Shown: in pieces, positions 44,108 to 53,210 of the stretch
How the letters are laid out: the number at the start of each line of letters is the position of its first letter
Numbering within the stretch: position 1 is the stretch's first letter
Source: Gammaproteobacteria bacterium
GTDB taxonomy: Bacteria > Pseudomonadota > Gammaproteobacteria > Tenderiales > Tenderiaceae
Length of the DNA stretch: 64,000 nt
Assembly (NCBI GenBank): GCA_016200485.1
Contig: JACQEP010000017.1
Location: forward strand, 1-64,000
Direction: 5' to 3'
The notes under the pieces: generated by a model
What the model was told of the DNA's origin: nothing
What the model saw: only the letters and a program-made list of their open reading frames with translations
The model's database searches: none
Program-made: the position numbers and the translations under genes

Positions 44108-44599
44108 ATGTTTCACGTCGTCCTCTATCAACCCGAAATCCCGCCCAACACGGGTAACGTGATCCGGCTCTGCGCCAATACCGGGGCTTGGCTACACCTG
44201 ATCCATCCCCTGGGATTTACCTTGGAAGACAGGCAGTTACGGCGGGCTGGGCTGGATTATCACGATCTGGCGCAGGTGCGGGAACATCCGGACTTTGACC
44301 ATTTCCTGACCACGATACAACCTTCGCGGGTTTTTGCTCTTTCGACGCGCGGCCAGCGAAATTACAGTGATGTTGACTATCAGCCGGGTGATGCCTTGGT
44401 GTTCGGGGCGGAGACCAGTGGGTTACCGGAACCTTTCCGGCGCACACTTTCTCCTGACCAGCTGTTACGATTGCCCATGCGCCCGGACAGCCGCAGCCTG
44501 AATTTGTCAAATACGGTGGCGGTGGTTGTGTATGAGGCGTGGCGGCAGCAGGGGTTTGCCATTGCCCCGCGGGTTATTGCTCAGGAGCACATCGCGTGA
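44108..44599 (+). CDS. trmL: tRNA (cytidine/uridine-34) 2'-O-methyltransferase TrmL
   Basis: This 163-aa SPOUT methyltransferase has IPPNTGNVIRLCANTGAWLH at the N-terminus, FGAETSGLP at 99-107 and SLNLSNTVAV at 130-139, which together form the trefoil-knot SAM site. TrmL methylates the ribose of the wobble nucleotide of tRNA-Leu isoacceptors. It is full length for the family. It starts a plus-strand unit after the regulatory region and is followed by the RCC1-like gene after 51 bp. Confidence 0.95.
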   Translation: MFHVVLYQPEIPPNTGNVIRLCANTGAWLHLIHPLGFTLEDRQLRRAGLDYHDLAQVREHPDFDHFLTTIQPSRVFALSTRGQRNYSDVDYQPGDALVFGAETSGLPEPFRRTLSPDQLLRLPMRPDSRSLNLSNTVAVVVYEAWRQQGFAIAPRVIAQEHIA

Positions 44600-44650
44600 T
44601 TCATTTCGTTACCGGCAGGGTTATATTCAGTCTTTTGATACGGCATAAAT

Positions 44651-47284
44651 ATGTTTGAAGTCGCGCCCATCTCCCTCCCCTCCGGGGCACCCTCTCCCGC
44701 TCGCGGGAGAAGGGAAGTTGCTGCGGCCTTCGGCTGCTGGTTCCTGGACAAGAAGCGTCCGTGCAAATCGAAGTTAAAACTTCATCAGGCCGGATCAATA
44801 AATCAATCCTTGGTAATGTTATTCATTCTAGCGTTGTCATTCGCCTTCCAGGGTTGCATTGACTCCAGCGTTGATAATCCCCGCGTCACGCCGACTCTGG
44901 CCAAAGCCACTGAAAAACCAGCAACGACCACCACCCCCTCTGGCAGTGGAACCACCACACCAACCGAGCCCGTCACTGGCTTTAAGACTTTGGGCGTAGG
45001 CGACAACTACAGTTGTGCCATCAAAAAAATCGATAATTCGCTCTGGTGCTGGGGGCAAAACACCAGCCGGCAACTGGGTAGCGGCAGCGTTGAAGACCAA
45101 AGCACCCCCCTCCCTATTGAGATCACCAAAACCTGGGCGCAGGTGGAAGGTGGCGCCCAGAACACGTGCGCGCTCGACATGCAAAACAAGCTGTACTGTT
45201 GGGGAATAAATACGAATGGGGAGGTTGGAAATGATACCAAACTACCAACATCAAACCCCACTTTGATTGGCACTGACACCTGGATCAGCATCGCCCTCGG
45301 CAATAATCACGCTTGCGCCATCAAGAGCGGTTACACGCTCTGGTGCTGGGGCGCGAACGCATCCGGCCAAGTGGGTGATGGTACATTTGCAGAGAAGCCC
45401 AGCCAAACAAGGATCGGCGCTGACTCTGACTGGCTTGCGATCAGCGCCAACGGCGACCACACTTGCGGCATCCGTCATGTTGACGTTGGCGGTGGAAGCT
45501 TCAACAACACCCTCTGGTGCTGGGGTAAAAACAACAAAGGACAACTTGGTGTCGGCATCGGCGACACGACAAACCGCAATACTCTTACCCAGGTTGGCGC
45601 CGCCACCGACTGGAACGCGATCAGTACTGGCGGCGAACATACCTGTGGCATCCGTCGCGAAGTAGCGGGCGGTGGTTTCGACAATAAACTTTACTGCTGG
45701 GGCGACAACAGTTTTGGGCAATATGGGGATGGCACGACAACATCCGCAACAATCCCAACCTACATTAATATCGGCACTACCTGGTCCAGCCTCTCGCTCG
45801 GCAGCACGCATACCTGCGCCATCAAAGCCGACAATACGCTTTGGTGCTGGGGCAACAGTGATTATGGGCAGATGGGGGGCGGTGTTACTGCACCTGTCGC
45901 CACCCCGCAACAGGTGGCCAGCAGTGTCGGCGTCAAGAGGGTGGCCAGTGGCGCCTCCCACACCTGCGCCATCAACAATAGCGACAAACTTTACTGTTGG
46001 GGGCTGAATATCCAGGGGCAATTAGGATTGGGCTCGATGATCAACACCTCATCGCCAACCAACATCACGCCACTGGCCTGGAAACAAGTTGACTCTGGCG
46101 CTGGTCACACCTGCGGTATTCTTGATGACGTCAGCCTGGGGAGCGTCATTTATTGTGGCGGCCTCAACCAGTATGGCCAGCTGGGCGATGGCACTGTGCA
46201 AAGTCGGGCGAATTTGATAGATAAACTCAATTTCAACCCGCCTCTCAACCCACAACCCACCTGGAAGCAACTCTCTACGGGCACCAACCACACCTGTGCT
46301 ATCCGAAGCGATGCCGGATCTACTGACACCCTTTGGTGCTGGGGAGACAACAGCCAATTACAGCTCGGACGGCCCGGTGCAGCAACTTATACCTACTGGT
46401 CGCCTGCAAAAGAATCAAGCCTTGCCAACGATTGGCAATATGTCAGCGCCGGCGGACAACACACCTGCGGTATTCGCCATAATGTCATTACTGGTGCCAA
46501 CACCCTCTGGTGTTGGGGCGCTAACAGTTCGGGCCAACTCGGAAATGTGGTCGCCGGTCCTCCAACAGAAACTCCGCAACAAGAAAACACTGCTGCTACC
46601 AACTGGAGCACTGTCAGCGCCGGCGACCAACATACCTGTGCGATTAAGAACAACACGCTCTGGTGCTGGGGCGACAACACCTATGGGCAGATCGGCGACA
46701 ACACCACAAACACTCCCGTCCCTGTCCCCAAGGAAGTTTGCATCGACGTTGCCTGCACGCATGCCTCGGACTGGATCAAGGTCAGCGTCGGCGGACAACA
46801 CACCTGCGGTATTCGCCATAATGTCATTACTGGTGCCAACACCCTCTGGTGCTGGGGCAATGACAGCAAGGGCCAACTAGGTAACGGCACCGGAGGCAAT
46901 ACCTTATTCCCATATCAAGAAAGCCTTAACAACGCCTACTGGATTGATGTTGCCGTAGGCGACGACCATAGCTGCGCCGTTAGCCAGTCCCCCAATGACC
47001 CCAGCTACAAAACTGTGTTTTGCTGGGGCAACAATAGCGCAGGACAAACAGGCACAAGCTCAAATCCGCAACAAACCCCCCAAGCCGCCAGCTCTTATGC
47101 TGACTGGCAACTTTCCTCTGTCACGGGCGCACCGATGTTAGCGCTTGGCAAGCAAACGACTTGCGGTCTGCGCACCACCAGCGGCACCACCAAAAAACTT
47201 TATTGCTGGGGTGACGGCTCTGAATATCAACTCGGCGATGGCCGTGGCTTTAAATCGACGCCGGAATTGGTGCCGTTAAATTAG
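44651..47284 (+). CDS. Predicted lipoprotein with 14 RCC1-like repeats
   Basis: The frame encodes 877 aa. A lipoprotein signal (MLFILALSFAFQGC, cleavage before Cys) lies at residues 56-69, so the true start may be ATG 44816 (or TTG 44810); the first 55 residues cover a dispersed repeat hairpin. A Thr/Pro linker follows the lipid-bearing Cys. Then come 14 RCC1-type blades, each ending in a pattern like LWCWG-N-x2-GQLG and opening with a Cys as in HTCGIRH. Fourteen blades equal two seven-bladed propellers, and the paired Cys per blade suggest disulphides in an oxidising compartment. The likely location is the periplasm or outer surface. The role is unknown; RCC1-like domains usually bind proteins. 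One exact 62-bp internal DNA duplication shows recent repeat exchange. Confidence 0.82.
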   Translation: MFEVAPISLPSGAPSPARGRREVAAAFGCWFLDKKRPCKSKLKLHQAGSINQSLVMLFILALSFAFQGCIDSSVDNPRVTPTLAKATEKPATTTTPSGSGTTTPTEPVTGFKTLGVGDNYSCAIKKIDNSLWCWGQNTSRQLGSGSVEDQSTPLPIEITKTWAQVEGGAQNTCALDMQNKLYCWGINTNGEVGNDTKLPTSNPTLIGTDTWISIALGNNHACAIKSGYTLWCWGANASGQVGDGTFAEKPSQTRIGADSDWLAISANGDHTCGIRHVDVGGGSFNNTLWCWGKNNKGQLGVGIGDTTNRNTLTQVGAATDWNAISTGGEHTCGIRREVAGGGFDNKLYCWGDNSFGQYGDGTTTSATIPTYINIGTTWSSLSLGSTHTCAIKADNTLWCWGNSDYGQMGGGVTAPVATPQQVASSVGVKRVASGASHTCAINNSDKLYCWGLNIQGQLGLGSMINTSSPTNITPLAWKQVDSGAGHTCGILDDVSLGSVIYCGGLNQYGQLGDGTVQSRANLIDKLNFNPPLNPQPTWKQLSTGTNHTCAIRSDAGSTDTLWCWGDNSQLQLGRPGAATYTYWSPAKESSLANDWQYVSAGGQHTCGIRHNVITGANTLWCWGANSSGQLGNVVAGPPTETPQQENTAATNWSTVSAGDQHTCAIKNNTLWCWGDNTYGQIGDNTTNTPVPVPKEVCIDVACTHASDWIKVSVGGQHTCGIRHNVITGANTLWCWGNDSKGQLGNGTGGNTLFPYQESLNNAYWIDVAVGDDHSCAVSQSPNDPSYKTVFCWGNNSAGQTGTSSNPQQTPQAASSYADWQLSSVTGAPMLALGKQTTCGLRTTSGTTKKLYCWGDGSEYQLGDGRGFKSTPELVPLN
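46451..46851 (+). repeat. Exact 62-bp internal duplication in the RCC1-like gene
   Basis: Positions 46451-46512 and 46790-46851 are identical over 62 bp (starting GGCGGACAACACACC and ending CACCCTCTGGTG), while the flanking blades differ. Such local identity within a repeat protein points to a recent duplication or gene conversion between blades 10 and 12. Confidence 0.8.
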
Positions 47285-47438
47285 AGGCTTGTTTTAGTTC
47301 CTTCTCCCTGAGGGAGAAGGCTAGGATGAGGGGATAAAATCAAACAGTCAGAACCATTTACCCCCTCACCCCAACCCTCTCCCAGAGGGAGAGGGAAATT
47401 TTCAACAAGCAGGGGACCCTGATTAAGTCAACACAATT
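47285..47438. repeat. Paired pyrimidine-rich hairpins between convergent genes
   Basis: The gap between the RCC1-like gene and lysA contains two linked hairpins: CCTTCTCCC-TGA-GGGAGAAGG (47300-47320) and CCCTCTCCC-AGA-GGGAGAGGG (47375-47395), joined by CTAGGATGAGGGG...CCCCCTCACC. The same unit recurs at 48.9-49.1 kb and 56.9-57.0 kb, and single hairpins of the type at several other places. As the two genes converge, the hairpins may serve as a terminator in both directions, although neither has a strong U-run. Confidence 0.7.
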
Positions 47439-48683
47439 TCACGGCAACACTTCTTCTTGCGCCAACATATCCTCAAGCGTTTCACGGCGCCGCACAACAT
47501 GCACATTAGCGCCATCCACCAGCAACTCTGCCACGCGCGGCCGAGTATTGTAATTGGAACTCATGCTAAACCCGTATGCACCTGCGCCACGTACAGCAAG
47601 CAGATCACCCGGAGCAACCGCCAAATCACGATCCTTGCCGAGAAAATCGCCGGTTTCGCACACCGGACCAACGATATCGTAGCTACGTTTTTCGCCGCTC
47701 CCCTGCACCACCGGCACAATCTCCTGCCAGGCGTTATAAAGCGATGGCCGCAGCAAATCGTTCATCGCCGCATCGACGACGGCAAAATTCTTATCCGGCG
47801 TGCATTTGAGATACTCCACCTGCGTCAGCAAGATCCCGGCATTACCGACGATCGCCCGACCAGGTTCCACCAAAATTTCCAGTGATATATCTTTCAACTG
47901 CGGCATCAAGGCACCGAGATAATCCGCTGGCGACGGCGGTGTTTCGCCTCGATACCGAATCCCCAGGCCGCCACCAATATCAAGATGATGCAATTGAATC
48001 CCATTAGACTTCAGGTCTGCGATCAAACTCAACACTCGCGCCAAGGCATCGACAAACGGGGTGACGCTCGTCAATTGCGAACCGATATGACAATCCACGC
48101 CCACCACTTCGATATTCGGCATCGCAGCGGCTTGCAGATAAACTGGCAGCGCCTGATCAATCGCGATTCCAAATTTGTTTTCCTTCAGCCCGGTAGAAAT
48201 GTAGGGATGGGTTTTGGCATCGACATCAGGATTAACGCGCAAGGATACCGGCGCCCGCTTGCCCAATTGCGCCGCCACGGATTGCAAACGCTCCAGCTCC
48301 GGCACCGATTCGACATTGAAACATTTAATCCCCAACACCAGCGCCCGCCGCATTTCATCGGCGCGCTTACCGACACCCGAAAACACCACTCTGGCCGGAT
48401 CACCCCCGGCGCGTACCACACGCTCCAGTTCGCCAACAGACACAATGTCGAAACCGGAGCCGAGACGCGCCAGCAGATTCAATAATCCCAGATTGGAATT
48501 GGCTTTAACGGCATAACAGACCAGATGCGGGCGCCCGGCCAAGGCGTCGTCAAAGGCACGCCAATGGCGTTCCAGCGTGGCGCGGGAATACACATAACAG
48601 GGTGTGCCATAATCGCGCGCCACGCGCCGCAGGTCTACATCCTCGGCATGAAGCACACCATCACGATATTCAAAAAAATCCAT
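47439..48683 (-). CDS. lysA: Diaminopimelate decarboxylase
   Basis: This 414-aa fold-type III PLP enzyme has the Schiff-base lysine in CYAVKANSN, the cofactor-binding HLDIGGGLGI and EPGRAIVG, and the GPVCETGDFLG motif with the catalytic Cys from the partner subunit. It converts meso-diaminopimelate to L-lysine, the last step of lysine synthesis. It lies 9 nt downstream of lptM, the lppL-lysA order of Pseudomonas, but dapF does not follow; the RCC1-like gene takes its place. Confidence 0.96.
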   Translation of the reverse strand: MDFFEYRDGVLHAEDVDLRRVARDYGTPCYVYSRATLERHWRAFDDALAGRPHLVCYAVKANSNLGLLNLLARLGSGFDIVSVGELERVVRAGGDPARVVFSGVGKRADEMRRALVLGIKCFNVESVPELERLQSVAAQLGKRAPVSLRVNPDVDAKTHPYISTGLKENKFGIAIDQALPVYLQAAAMPNIEVVGVDCHIGSQLTSVTPFVDALARVLSLIADLKSNGIQLHHLDIGGGLGIRYRGETPPSPADYLGALMPQLKDISLEILVEPGRAIVGNAGILLTQVEYLKCTPDKNFAVVDAAMNDLLRPSLYNAWQEIVPVVQGSGEKRSYDIVGPVCETGDFLGKDRDLAVAPGDLLAVRGAGAYGFSMSSNYNTRPRVAELLVDGANVHVVRRRETLEDMLAQEEVLP

Positions 48684-48692
48684 TCACCAACC

Positions 48693-48812
48693 TCACCCTG
48701 TTGTCCGCTGCGTATCCCGATCCGGGAAGTACAAATCACCTTTCTGGCCACAGCCGGCGAGCACCACAGACAACACTGCCACCCCAGCCAACCACCGCAT
48801 GAATTTCGGCAT
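48693..48812 (-). CDS. lptM: Small lipoprotein LptM (YifL/LppL)
   Basis: This 39-aa lipoprotein is too short for most gene callers. It reads MPKFMRWLAGVAVLSVVLAG followed by CGQKGDLYFP: a basic start, a hydrophobic core, a lipobox ending LAGC and the family signature CGQKGDLYFP. LptM helps assemble the LptDE translocon that inserts LPS in the outer membrane. GGAAG precedes the start. A second ATG directly upstream (48815) is possible. It is the first gene of the lptM-lysA pair, with 9 nt between the two. Confidence 0.88.
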   Translation of the reverse strand: MPKFMRWLAGVAVLSVVLAGCGQKGDLYFPDRDTQRTTG

Positions 48813-48815
48813 CAT

Positions 48816-49149
48816 TCCGCTTCCGGTAAAAGGTACTCAGTATAAACGCTGTCCGGAGCAGGACAAAACGTTATAATCCGGAACCAACTAACAGCTTGTT
48901 GAAAAAAGCGCTTAGTCCCTTCTCCCTGAGGACATAGATGGGCGAGGTAGACTGCGCCAGGAGATGGAAGTCGAGGGCAACGCATGGCCGCTTCGGGCTC
49001 CTGCCCTCTCGCGGCATTCGTACGTCCATGTACTCTCAGAGCAGCTGCCGAGGACGAGGGGATATAATCAAACAGTTGCGATTCATTTCCCCCCCATCCC
49101 TCTCCCTGAGGGAAAGGGAATTTTTTAACAAACTGCTGAAGGAATACGC
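48816..49149. repeat. Intergenic region with a nested composite repeat (334 bp)
   Basis: Between lptM and the esterase gene lies a copy of the paired-hairpin repeat (from 48917 CCCTTCTCCCTGAGG to 49115 GAGGGAAAGGG), split by about 125 bp of another element (48931-49055). That element has three blocks (48933-48950, 48975-48987 and 49040-49053) that recur, reverse-complemented and shortened, at 56942-56985. No gene is seen. The promoters of lptM-lysA (minus) and of the esterase gene (plus) must also lie here but I cannot define them. Confidence 0.7.
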
Positions 49150-49821
49150 ATGAACGAACTGCTCCCCGCCGTTGAAATCAACCCGCCAGGCCCAGGCCGC
49201 GCCAGCGTCATCTGGCTCCATGGCCTGGGGGCTGATGGTTATGACTTCGCTGGCGTCGTCCCGGAGCTGCGCCTCGCTCCCGCCCTTGGGATTCGCTTCG
49301 TCCTGCCACACGCCCCACAGATACCCGTCACCATCAATGGCGGTTACGTCATGCGCGCCTGGTATGACATCCGCCATTCCGATTTGCGCGAGACTGAAGA
49401 CGCGGCGGGGATTTGCGCCTCCGCTGCCGCCATCGAACAATTAATCGCTCACGAAAAGGCGTTGGGGATTCCGGCGCGACGCATCATCCTGGCGGGCTTT
49501 TCTCAAGGTGGCGCCATCGCCCTGCACACCGGACTGCGCCATCCCGAGACACTGGGCGGCATCCTTGCCCTCTCAACTTACCTGCCGCTGGCCGATGACG
49601 CCGTAACCAAGCTTCACAAACAGTCGCTCACCACACCGATCATGATGGCCCACGGCACTGCGGATACTATCGTGCCATGGGCTGCGGGTTGCAAATCGCG
49701 AGACTTGTTACGCAGTTTAGGTTATCAAGTAGAGTGGCGCGAATATCCAATGCCGCATAGCGTTTGTGGCGAGGAAATTGAGGATATTGCGCACTGGTTA
49801 AAGCGAATACTTGAACATTAA
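49150..49821 (+). CDS. Carboxylesterase / phospholipase (alpha/beta hydrolase)
   Basis: This 223-aa protein belongs to the acyl-protein thioesterase-like PF02230 family: ASVIWLHGLGADGYDF with the oxyanion-hole region, the nucleophile elbow GFSQGGA, Asp in HGTADTIVPW and His in PMPHSVCGEEI. It hydrolyses short acyl esters in the cytoplasm (no signal peptide). It is full length. Its stop overlaps that of cyaA by 4 nt on the opposite strand, so the two genes converge without any terminator space. Confidence 0.93.
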   Translation: MNELLPAVEINPPGPGRASVIWLHGLGADGYDFAGVVPELRLAPALGIRFVLPHAPQIPVTINGGYVMRAWYDIRHSDLRETEDAAGICASAAAIEQLIAHEKALGIPARRIILAGFSQGGAIALHTGLRHPETLGGILALSTYLPLADDAVTKLHKQSLTTPIMMAHGTADTIVPWAAGCKSRDLLRSLGYQVEWREYPMPHSVCGEEIEDIAHWLKRILEH

Positions 49822-52697
49822 CTGCCTGGCCGAAGAGGGTGCACACCCCCTCTCGACAACACATCTAACGCTTCATTGAGCTTGATCTCAATATTCTTCT
49901 TGTAATTGAGAAAATCGGCAATCGGAGCCCGACCACCGCCATAATCGGCAAACATGCTCGGCGGCAAATCAAGGTCCGTAATAAAAATGGGGTAACGCTG
50001 GCCACCCTGGCGCCTGGATACAATATAAGCTGCCACCTCAGAAAATAAGCGGCTGCCATATTCCAGCGAGGAAAACTCGCGATCATCGCAATAAATCCGG
50101 AAACTATTCGGTGCCACATCGTTATTTTCGGCCAGCACTTGGATACTGAAAAAGCCTTTTACCGTTCCTTCGACGGGTTCGATACGACCCACTTGCAATT
50201 GATTCTGACTATTGCGACTGATACGGAAATATTCTATTTCGGCCGCATCACCAGAAGCTCCTTCCAATCCTGATAACTGAAAATACTGCCGATGCAATAC
50301 CGAGTCAAAAAATTTCCGGAAATGCAACAGCAAACGCTGCGAATCAAAAAACTCCACCTGCTGGTAGAATAACGATCCATGCTCATCCAGCACATAAACA
50401 TCCGCGACTCGCCCCTCGTCCTTGTAGAAAAGCTGCACCACACCAGGCTTATTAAATTTCAACATTAGCGGCAACAAAGTGTCATTAAGCGCCGCATCAT
50501 CAACGATCACCCTACCGAACGTTTGCCGCCCCTTACCCAGATATCGCAACAAATCGGCATATGAAGGTAACCGCTGATAACGTAACGCGTCATCTTCCAG
50601 ATAGAGCACGTAATAGATACGCTCCACCATAAACACAAAGCGATTATTTACCCCTTCTTTACTCCCGTAGAAACAATCAATCAATTCTTTAAACAATCGC
50701 TCAACACGCTGCCTGATTGTTGTTGTGTGATTTTGGCTGACACACAACACCTCGGGTGCCGGCGGCGCAACCCCTTTTGAAGGGGGCGACCATTGAAAAT
50801 ATGATGAGATGCCATTGAGCACATTTTCAATCCCGGAATGATGCGAGGTTACCACCTCTTTCCAACTGGTAAGCAGAATCATGTCAAAGCTACTGATCAG
50901 ACATTCGAACATGCCGCCGTAGCTGAAGGCATCCATACGATTACTGGCCAGGCACTTGCCATCGCGCACATTTTGCGCCATCGGATCAGCACCAAGATTG
51001 ACGACTACAACCGCCTGCTGCACCTTTACTGACCGACCTAAAGCATCGACATTGGTTTCCAGCACCAATGATCTCGGCATGAGCTTCACGATCGCCCGCT
51101 CAAAGTCTTCAATCTCACGCGTTATCTGGCGGCCATCGGCACGAATTGCCTTCGGTACCGTGGTTGCATCCATCAAGCCATTAAAGTGCGCCCACGATAA
51201 CGCCTCTATCAAACTATGCGCGCGCTTGACTGCCGTTGAACTATTATTGGGATCGCCCACCTCACCCGACCCATCCACCAACACCGTCCAGCCACCCTGA
51301 TGATCCCGTTGCCGAATTTGGTAAAAGGTCAGCACCGGCTCCCATACATTTTCCGATATCCCGCGATTAACAATCTCGACCTTGCCGGTTTTGCGCTCAA
51401 ATGCAGCGTATAGCTTACGGCCAAGCGCCGTCATATCGCGCTGGTTGATGGCGGCGAGTTGCGCATATTTACGCGCAAAATCCGATAGAAACTGATAGGT
51501 GTAGGTCAATTCCTTAACCAGTATTCCGCGCTCCTTGACGACCTGCTGGATTTTCCAGTTCGCGCGATTGTCGATGGTTTGCACCTGACCGCGTTCCCAA
51601 CCCCAGGAATTCGACTGCGAACGCATGACATCACGCCGCCAATCAAAATCTTTCGGCTCTGGCAGACTTAGTTTTTGACCCACCTTTAAATAAAAACAAC
51701 GCCGCACCAACTCCAATCTTTCTTCATCTTCACGCTTGACCAGATACTCTTCCAGTTTTTTGTAGAGCATCAAATAGGGATCAAGACGGTCCAGATCATT
51801 TTCACCATTGAATATCGCCTTTTTGAAACGCAAACACAGCAATTCGATATTCGGATATTCGTGGGCATACACTTCCATCAACAACAATTTAAGCACCGAC
51901 TTGTAAGGCGAATCGATCCCCTTAAACAGCTGCCACAGTGCAGCGCCAAAAAATTCTTCCGCAGGCACCGTAGGAATACCGCCAAAATCGACGGTCTCAC
52001 TCTCGCCAATCAAACGTTTTTCCTGTAAACCTTTGATATACGCGGCATAGTTTGCCTCTTCCTCCACAGGCACCAGCCACCAGGCAGGATAGCGCCCCGC
52101 CAGTAACAAGCTGGTGCGATAAAATTCTTCCAGCAACAGATAATATTGCGCCGTGCCGCTGCTTTCCGACGACAAATCGACAATCTTGCCCGCCTTAAAG
52201 CTCTCAGGCTCCATCAGGAAAAAGTGAACTTCCAATCCCTGTTCATCGGCCCACTGCTCAATGGCCGTGGCCTTGGATTGAAGTTCCGCCAAGCGCTCGG
52301 CACTGAGGTCGTTTTGATGGCATAACCAGATATCAAAGTCGCTTTTTTTCGAATAGGCGACCGTGCCGCTACTCCCCATCAGGAACATCGAAATGATGTC
52401 GTAACGCGGCATCGCCCGTTTTTGATATTCAAAGCGATTGACGTATTTATTGGCCGCCGTTAGCGCCCGACTGCTCGGCACATAGTCACAAATTCCCGCC
52501 GGCGTATCTTTAGAGGAATACCCGGGCAACCGGGTATGGTTGGTATGAAACAGCAGCGGCAAAAAATCAAGGAAATCCCGCTGGTTATTGCGCATGCAAT
52601 CTTCTGCACGGCGCAACCGCTCCCTGTTAATCATCAGAAAGCGTTTTTTAATCGCCTCGACTTCAGCAAAAGTGATCTTTGATAGTATCTTCAACAT
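49818..52697 (-). CDS. cyaA: Class I adenylate cyclase
   Basis: This 959-aa protein has the N-terminal nucleotidyltransferase catalytic core GSSGTVAYSKKSDFDIW (from residue 108, with D120 and D122 as metal ligands) and the long C-terminal regulatory part of enterobacterial/pseudomonad CyaA. It makes cAMP from ATP for CRP/Vfr-type regulation. Length matches the Pseudomonas enzyme. The neighbours lysA/lptM and argH/algZ/algR/hem agree with the Pseudomonas gene order. Confidence 0.95.
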   Translation of the reverse strand: MLKILSKITFAEVEAIKKRFLMINRERLRRAEDCMRNNQRDFLDFLPLLFHTNHTRLPGYSSKDTPAGICDYVPSSRALTAANKYVNRFEYQKRAMPRYDIISMFLMGSSGTVAYSKKSDFDIWLCHQNDLSAERLAELQSKATAIEQWADEQGLEVHFFLMEPESFKAGKIVDLSSESSGTAQYYLLLEEFYRTSLLLAGRYPAWWLVPVEEEANYAAYIKGLQEKRLIGESETVDFGGIPTVPAEEFFGAALWQLFKGIDSPYKSVLKLLLMEVYAHEYPNIELLCLRFKKAIFNGENDLDRLDPYLMLYKKLEEYLVKREDEERLELVRRCFYLKVGQKLSLPEPKDFDWRRDVMRSQSNSWGWERGQVQTIDNRANWKIQQVVKERGILVKELTYTYQFLSDFARKYAQLAAINQRDMTALGRKLYAAFERKTGKVEIVNRGISENVWEPVLTFYQIRQRDHQGGWTVLVDGSGEVGDPNNSSTAVKRAHSLIEALSWAHFNGLMDATTVPKAIRADGRQITREIEDFERAIVKLMPRSLVLETNVDALGRSVKVQQAVVVVNLGADPMAQNVRDGKCLASNRMDAFSYGGMFECLISSFDMILLTSWKEVVTSHHSGIENVLNGISSYFQWSPPSKGVAPPAPEVLCVSQNHTTTIRQRVERLFKELIDCFYGSKEGVNNRFVFMVERIYYVLYLEDDALRYQRLPSYADLLRYLGKGRQTFGRVIVDDAALNDTLLPLMLKFNKPGVVQLFYKDEGRVADVYVLDEHGSLFYQQVEFFDSQRLLLHFRKFFDSVLHRQYFQLSGLEGASGDAAEIEYFRISRNSQNQLQVGRIEPVEGTVKGFFSIQVLAENNDVAPNSFRIYCDDREFSSLEYGSRLFSEVAAYIVSRRQGGQRYPIFITDLDLPPSMFADYGGGRAPIADFLNYKKNIEIKLNEALDVLSRGGVHPLRPGS

Positions 52698-52793
52698 AGC
52701 ATCCCCAGCGTAATGTTTATCGGCAGGGGAAACAGAAGCTGAAGCGCCAAAAAATCGGGGCCTCTAACCAGCACCTATATAATATATTGATTT

Positions 52794-53039
52794 CTATGGA
52801 TTATCTTGATCGCAAGATCCTTCGCGCAGCCATGCCCCTTGTTCACAGCGCAATCGTTCATTGCCGCTGCAAACCTCGCTGCCTTGGCCATAACTGGCGC
52901 CATTGAAGTAACAAACCCCAGTCTCTGGCATCTGCGCCGCCAGCAGCGGATATTCGTAATCGGTGTCCTCGATGACCGGTGAATTACGCAATTCCGGATC
53001 AGGGGCCCCCACTGCAATAACATGTACACGTTCTGACAT
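52794..53039 (-). CDS. Small Cys-rich protein (DUF1496-like)
   Basis: This 81-aa protein has no signal peptide and starts MSERVHVIAVGAPDPELRNS. The C-terminal half is Cys-rich (GVCYFNGASYGQGSEVC, ERLRCEQGAWLREGSC), similar in spacing to DUF1496-type small proteins, possibly a metal-binding or disulphide fold. An ideal AAGGAG lies 7 nt before ATG 53039, which supports expression and excludes the overlapping shifted frame. It is alone between cyaA and the plus-strand PAS gene. Function unknown. Confidence 0.72.
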   Translation of the reverse strand: MSERVHVIAVGAPDPELRNSPVIEDTDYEYPLLAAQMPETGVCYFNGASYGQGSEVCSGNERLRCEQGAWLREGSCDQDNP

Positions 53040-53210
53040 TGGCCATCTCCTTATTTAATGAGAACATTTCTTATTTGAGCGCTGATACTGCCCGAATTCG
53101 CCCCTGTTACATTCCCCATGGGGTCCACACATTGATCACGAGCCTGTCACCCCGTAAAGTGTTACTTTAAGTATAGTGCCCTCAACTCCAAAAACTAAGG
53201 GAGCGTCCCG

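Noticed and set aside
45251-46021. Long open frame antisense to the RCC1-like gene, plus several others at 46.0-46.9 kb
   Set aside because: The frames arise from the repeated Gly/Trp/Cys-rich sequence on the other strand, have no ribosome-binding sites and encode low-complexity proteins.
52775-53029. Alternative 84-codon frame overlapping the small Cys-rich gene
   Set aside because: The frame ending at 52794 has a perfect ribosome-binding site and a family-like Cys pattern, while the alternative has neither.
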